Part shown: positions 58,284 through 64,000 of the stretch, in pieces
Layout: each line of letters begins with the position of its first letter
Numbering within the stretch: position 1 is the stretch's first letter
Assembly: GCA_014529385.2 (NCBI GenBank)
Contig: CM043949.1
Span: forward strand, 111,011,977 to 111,075,976
DNA from: Adiantum capillus-veneris
Lineage: Eukaryota; Streptophyta; Polypodiopsida; Polypodiales; Pteridaceae
Direction: 5' to 3'
DNA: 64,000 nucleotides
Program-made: the position numbers and the translations under genes
The notes under the pieces: model-generated
Databases searched by the model: none
What the model saw: only the letters and a program-made list of their open reading frames with translations
What the model was told of the DNA's origin: nothing

Positions 58284-60690
58284 TCAAACCTGGATACCTA
58301 GAGAGAAAAAAAATGTAGGAAAAAAATACCTCTAATATAAATGCATGCGGCTAGTGCACCACAGTCAATATGCTCAAGTCAATGGTCTAGTGCAGCTAGG
58401 AGGGACAAGAGAACTCTCTCCAAACAATAAAGGTTGTAATCTTCTATCTCTCTGTCTAATGGTCAATGGCTAGCTAGCACCTAGCTCCATATGGATGGTA
58501 GAATCTTTAGCACAAGTAATGGGTCTAGGGAGGACATCAGCCTATGACTATGTCATCAAATAACTCTGTAGCTTAGAATCCCTCAACGGATGACTCTTGC
58601 CTAGCTCTAAATCAATAGCATGATGAATAGGAATCTCTGGTGAGCAATGGCTCATGGCACCTTGTGGTGTAATAAGTGGTAGGCTCTTTGGTAGCCAAAT
58701 TTTCAATGTTCGTGGTATCTCAAGGAAGGTATGGCGAGCTCTCCTCATATGTGGTCGTGGATATCTAGCTCGTGGATGTCTTCAGCGTGGAGTAGGCCTC
58801 TCTAATGGTCATGAAAACGGTCTAGATCTTTGTGGTATAGGTGTGGTCAAAGAAACTATAGTAGATCTAGGAGGATGTGCAATGGTCTGTGGTCTAGGAA
58901 CCCAACTTTGTCTATGTCCTCTATAGAATCCCTGTGCCTCTAGTGACTACCTAGATGTGAGCCAACCATGTGATAGTCCATCATGTGTGTTGTGGCTCTC
59001 AAACCAAAATGGCATGTCGTCACTAGCTAAAGGTCTAACATGTGTCATCATGGGAGGCACATAAACATGTCTAGTAGTCCTATCATAAGCTCTCCATGAC
59101 AAGATATAGGCCTGATATGTCCTAGATGGCTCATGGGTGGGACTACTCTTGGTGGGAACATCCTCTAATGTAGGCTCTACCTCTCGGAGTATCTCAAGTA
59201 CAATGGTAGAAGTCGCTCTCATCAAAGGTGTCCCTGGATCCTGATGTGTGACGTCTACACTCGAGGGGTGACACTCATGGTCTCTAAATACCTCATTTGT
59301 CCGTGTCTTGAATGGGGTGTCTGTGTGCTCAATCATCAATGAATCTGGTGGTGAATGCTCATGAGTAGGTGTCTCTATGCAGGCATCTGTCTCTATAGGT
59401 ATCTCGGTCTCTAAAGGCTCTGTAGTAATGTCCACACTCTCATGGTCATGTGCATCGGCTATCTCCTCATGTATAGGCTGTGGTGGGACATCTACCTCTA
59501 TGATAGATGCAAGGGGATCATCAATAATAGCTATGGAATCTGGCACTCTATCAATCTCTAGTGTCTCAATGCTTGTGCCTAGTGTAGGAGCAATCTCACT
59601 AGATTGTACATCCCTCGTAGAACAAGTATCAACCTCTGGATTTGGCAATGTAGGTGGCTCCATGGTAGGTCCCTCTAGTGTAATCGTCCTATCGTCAATC
59701 TCAGCATTCGTCCTCTTTATCTCAATCACTCTAGATCGCAGCTGATCAACTATGCTCAGTGGAAAAATCTGTCTAGGTGATGAAGCTTTGGGAGGTGACC
59801 TGGTACAAGATATCTGTATAGGATGTGTATGTGAACTCTCGGCGGGTATCTGTCTAGTATCCTAGCCATGCGTGGAGAATAGGGCAATCCAATCATCAAA
59901 CAGTACATCTCACCCAATGGGTCCCTATAAATCCTATCACGAAGATCTTCAATAAGATATTCCATAACGCTCATGGCTGGCTCAATATACCATCTCGTCT
60001 GCTCAGATCTGTATCTACGTCGACAATCATCAACATAAGTCAATGTGTGCTCCAATATACATAGCAGCACTATCCTATGATGTACATGGGTATCTTAACA
60101 ATCATCAGGATGTGCTCTGTCAATAGCATCATATGGGTTGGTCGGCAGGGACATGTATGTGCCCTTGAGTTCATCGGTAAAGAACTTAGTCGTACGAAAA
60201 TGTCTCCTCTGAACTCTGGCTATCTGTCATGTAGAAGGGTCTATGTCGTCTAAGAAGGTACCTCTGCTATAGAAATGGACGTCATGGTCAAGAAACCAAG
60301 GCATAGCTCCTCTCTGGCCTACAAAATGTAGCACAATCTCATCTCCGTCTTCAATACTCAAGAGTGTCAACCCTAGGCTCAGCTCGTGCCTGCATGGTGG
60401 CTCTAGGTGATCTAGCAATCATCAGTAAATCTGGTGCATGTGAGCTGGAAAGCTCAATATCTAGTGTGCTCATGGCTGGCAATGTGGAAGGTGGTACCAT
60501 GTCTACAACCTCTCTAGCATGTGTGCTAATAATAGGGATAATCAAAATCTGAGGTGTAATTGTCTCTGTGGCTCGTAGCTCTGGTCGTGCACTAGTATGG
60601 CTCTGCATCCTACGCTCCATATCTGCCCTAGCCTCTGCTACGATCTCTGCTAAGGTCAGTCTCCTAGATGGTGGTGAGGATGGAAATCAT
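58284..60690 (-). pseudogene. Degenerate retroelement ORF block, copy B
   Basis: Same order as copy A. The Thr/Pro/Glu-rich part is open for 260 codons here (59729-58947) because the copy A TAG at 26881 is GAG in this copy, and an additional segment (RTYQAYILSWRAYDRTTRHV, YVPPMMTHVRPLASDDM) is joined to it. The upstream core frames (60620-60351, 60418-60227, 60070-59756) remain split by a frame change and stops. Not recognised as a named family. Confidence 0.5.
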
Positions 60691-61447
60691 GGAGATGATC
60701 TAACCTAAAGATCCATGACTGCCAAAGTCTAGCATTCTAGGTCAAATCTGGTGCTAGGGGGCAATAAATCAATGCACTAGGTGCAAGGAGTAATCTGGCA
60801 ATGAATGGCTATTCAAATGGTAATCGGAATCTCTCTATGTAATCTGGCTCTAAAATCGGTCACTCGGTCAAAGTCATAGCCAAATGTAGGTCTAGTAACC
60901 AAATCGAGCTCTAATTGCACGTCGGTGTGCTAAGAATAGCCAAAAGCAGCGAAATCACGATTTCACATGTGAACAGGCTCTAACTAGCTAAATCTGGTAA
61001 ATATCAAGACCAAAACGAATCTCTATCGCAAGTCAAGGTCAAATATGGTAAATCGTAAGAATTTGCGATCAAATCGATCCAAAATGCAATATTGCGCGTG
61101 AAACATCTTTAAAACGTGTAATCTGAAAAATCGTAGACCCAAAATCAAAATCCGTGTCAAACAAGATCTGTGTGTGTGATCTGGTTTGAATATGCTAAAA
61201 ACGGGTCAGATCGACAAAATCGGACAATTTTTGATGAAATTTGACTCTCGGGGCTCTAAATGCGTGTGAAAGGGGCGTGTACGGATGTTTGATGCATGTG
61301 CAATGCATTAAAGAGAAACAAACATAGAAAAGCAAACAAAATGAAAATTTTGGTTTTTTGAGTTTTTGAATTTATTTAATTATTTTTATTTATTTTATTT
61401 ACTTTTATTTTTTTGTCTCTTGTTTGTTTGCGCGAGAGAGAAAACGT

Positions 61448-61487
<40 letters not shown>

Positions 61488-63023
61488 TTTTTGTGACTTT
61501 GTTTGTTTGTTTCTTTGTGTGTTGAGTTTCTTGTCTTTTCTTCTTTTGTTTGTTTTGCTTTTGTTTGTTGTGTGTGTATGTGTGTATGTGTCACATAAGG
61601 TCAAGGAGTGGAAACTGGTTAGAGAGTGTGTGCACGGGGGCAGCAAGTGCGGAACAAGGTAAGTGCAAACGTGGATGCAAGCGAGGTTGAGCGGGCTTTG
61701 GTGGTCACGGAAGCGGGGCGGGTGAAAATATGCACAAATGCAACAAAGTTAAAAGAATTTGCCCGAAAAGGTAAAATTACCCAAAAAAATAAAATACTAA
61801 AAACAACTAGAAACTTAGCGATAGTTCATCGTTTCAAAATTTTTGTTTTGGATTGATTGTTCACATCAGATTTTTACAATTTCATCAATTTATGATAAAA
61901 GTTGAACAATTCTAAGCACTAAATTAGCACAAAAAATACTAAAAGTGCCAGAAATTAACAAAATAATTACCAAAAATTAGCTGAATTCTTTTAGATAAAT
62001 ATACAGCTCGTTCTATTTGATTTCTAGCACTTGGAACATCAAGATTACAATCCCAATCAATTTCCAATGCATTTGACAATCAAATCGATGCAAAATTGAT
62101 CGTTTTTGCCTCTTTTTTGCCCAATTTTGACCCAAAAATTAGCAAGCTTAATGATGTGATTAGGCAAACTTCTGCACATACGCTTAATTGTTGTGCTTTG
62201 AACTTTGCAATGCAATCAACTACACATCAATTTCCAACCAAGTACTAGTTCAATTATGTGTGCAAAAACTAGCAAAATTAAGCATGAATCCGGTAATTAG
62301 TGCACACACACAATTTCTACTGCAATTTTGACGATATAACGGTGCAATTTTAGCAATCAAAAAATCTGATCCATCATTTTCATCACATCATCAAAAAAGT
62401 CATTGCCTTTCACAATTCTAATTGGCACCAATTAAACCATAATTAGCACTCGAAAGTGCACACTTTGTCTACACATGGATATACTAATTACACTTAAATT
62501 TGCACTAATCTTTTGTGTAATCAAATTTTAATTACACCTGCAAATCAAATCAGCAATTCAGTGGGTTAGTGCACTCACAATTTCATGAGCAACACGTCGA
62601 TTTCCAACTCCTATTGACGCCTACATACATGTGTGTGTACTAGCACCCGCTTAACGGCATTTCACCTACAATCAATTGAGCACAAAATCTCATGTGTAGT
62701 ATCATTTTCAATGAAATTAAACACATAACAATAATAATCATGACTCTAATCAACAGTTTAGCTATGTGTACCACAAAAAGCACATGTGATTAGCGAGCCT
62801 AATTAGGGAAAAATCCCTAATTACACACTAAAAAATCATTCAATTTTAGTCAATTTTTTTACAATTTCATATCAAAAGAGTGATGAATCAACCTCTAATT
62901 AGATATACACACATGTAAAGCACTTGAATTAGTAGCAGATTAGTCAAAAATTAGTGAGAAATTGGGGGTTTTCTACCTAAACACTCGATTATACTCAAAA
63001 GATTTCCTCTAGCTTAGGCTACA

Positions 63024-63042
63024 GTCCCCGGCAACGGTGCCA
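63024..63042 (-). other. Primer-binding site (non-Met type), copy B
   Basis: Same 19 bases as in copy A. The LTR-like edge TGTTAACTCC follows at 63045. Confidence 0.7.
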
Positions 63043-63786
63043 AATGTTAACTCCTTCGTAGCATAGCTCCAAATAATCAACAAAATTATCAATCCAAGGA
63101 TGGTAGCGACCCGGCTAGGACATGGAAACATCACACATGGGTGATTGTGTGAGAGAAATGAGATAGACTTGAGTGGGAAAATCACATGAGATTATCTACA
63201 ATAGGAAGAAGAGAGAACTAATGAAGGGGATTAATGTATTCACACACGCTAACCCTTATGCTAATCAAGGTTGCTAATGATTGTAGTCTCTACTAATCCT
63301 CATGGTCACATCCTAATCACAAGCTTATCCAAGCTCATGGAGTTATGATTAGAGCAATGCATGCACAAATCCTTAATCTACACACTAATCTAATCATGCA
63401 CACACTACTAGAATCAAACAGGGCAATCAAGAATTAGAGAGCGATTAGTTCTTAATCTACACCATCAAGACACTAATACACAACTTAATGAAAAACAAGA
63501 GAAAGTCAAAAAGACTCATCTTCATTATATGCATACAATCGGTCCGTCAAGAGAGTACATGCGGCTCCATACTTCCACCTCCATAGCCTCCTCCTTCTTC
63601 TTCTCTACTCTAGGTTTCTCTCAAAATGATATCTCCCCTTTCACATGAGCTACATTCACTTATACACCTAGGGTTTTAAAAGTTATGGCCGGCCGCCCAA
63701 AGTACATGAAGTGAATAAAAAGATACAACTTGGAACTCATGAGCCCATGAATATATACAGAGAAAATTGTCCATGAGAAGGTGAAA

Positions 63787-64000
63787 ATGGCTGCTGACAT
63801 TGGATGCATCCAACAGGAGCACAACACCACAATCTTCACCGGCAAATTCAAAAGTGAAGATGGAAGTTGGGTGGAGTTGCAAATGCTACTGAAGGAAGTC
63901 TATGACGTAGCAGCTGAGCCAGCTACAAAAGAAGCCAACTGGAGGTTGGGATTTCAAGCAGTTTCTAATCAAGAACCATGTGAAGTAGATTTCCAAAGGG
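63787..64000 (+). CDS. Gag-like ORF of unknown family, copy B (5' part, intact in window)
   Basis: Starts MAADIGCIQQEHNTTIFTGK and stays open to the window end (71 codons), because it keeps the T lost in copy A (GAAGTTGGGTGG versus GAAGTGGGTGG). A TGA lies 39 bases upstream in the same frame, so this Met is the first possible start. The rest lies outside the window. Function unknown; plausibly a structural protein of a retroelement on the plus strand. Confidence 0.5.
   Translation, partial: MAADIGCIQQEHNTTIFTGKFKSEDGSWVELQMLLKEVYDVAAEPATKEANWRLGFQAVSNQEPCEVDFQR

Larger units (their letters stand above)
57680..64000. repeat. Segmental direct repeat, copy B (runs off the window)
   Basis: Matches 25386-31726 in the same orientation. 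The left breakpoint follows ACATAGG (57673-57679), with no inverted repeat or obvious target duplication against copy A's flank. Confidence 0.95.

Overview
The window looks like repeat-dominated nuclear DNA of a land plant, most likely a flowering plant. The evidence is several plant retrotransposons and a plant CACTA transposon with TNP2 and Ptta/En-Spm proteins, plant-type introns (GTAAGT...CAG), AT-rich spacers and very many (GA/CT)n and (GT/CA)n microsatellites. I see no rRNA, tRNA or CRISPR array and no intact single-copy host gene. Most coding matter is broken transposon protein. A few relics look like host genes: a histone H3/CENH3-like gene, an IFI6/IFI27-like gene, and a heavy-metal-associated (HMA) fragment carried inside the CACTA element.

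Layout. (1) 1-19318: a nested set. A minus-strand Ty3/Gypsy element has its 3' LTR on the left (entering the window and ending near 4434), pol 3' half at 4455-6776, pol 5' half and gag at 14259-16188, a leader ORF of unknown function at 16371-16763, a Met-type primer-binding site at 16992-17004 and a truncated 5' LTR at 17006-19318. A 7.5-kb CACTA transposon (6777-14255, target duplication GTT) sits inside its reverse transcriptase. A small non-coding LTR element (542-3533, target duplication AGTGA) with three LTR copies sits inside its left LTR. (2) 19319-22048: non-coding repeats, comprising a recurring half-palindrome, a minisatellite and five tandem fold-back units. (3) 22049-23239: an 894-bp LTR, its polypurine tract and a pol remnant. 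(4) 25386-31726 and 57680-64000: two direct copies of one segment of about 6.3 kb. Each holds a broken minus-strand ORF block, a PBS of the GGCACCGTTGCCGGGGAC type and the start of a plus-strand gag-like ORF. (5) 32.6-43 kb: relic gene space with the H3-like gene, the IFI6-like pseudogene and a second copy of the leader ORF. (6) 44366-53219: a complete plus-strand Ty3/Gypsy chromovirus with 1.6-kb LTRs and target duplication AGCAT, its coding region broken by stops and frameshifts. (7) 53.2-57.7 kb: microsatellite-rich DNA with a Gypsy integrase fragment and an AT-hook ORF.

How the parts fit. The order of insertion can be read from the nesting: the minus-strand Gypsy element came first, then the CACTA element and the small LTR element. 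None of the autonomous elements appears able to make its full protein set today. Calls rest on reading translations and repeats by eye; no database search was done, and LTR limits without a visible partner are inferred.
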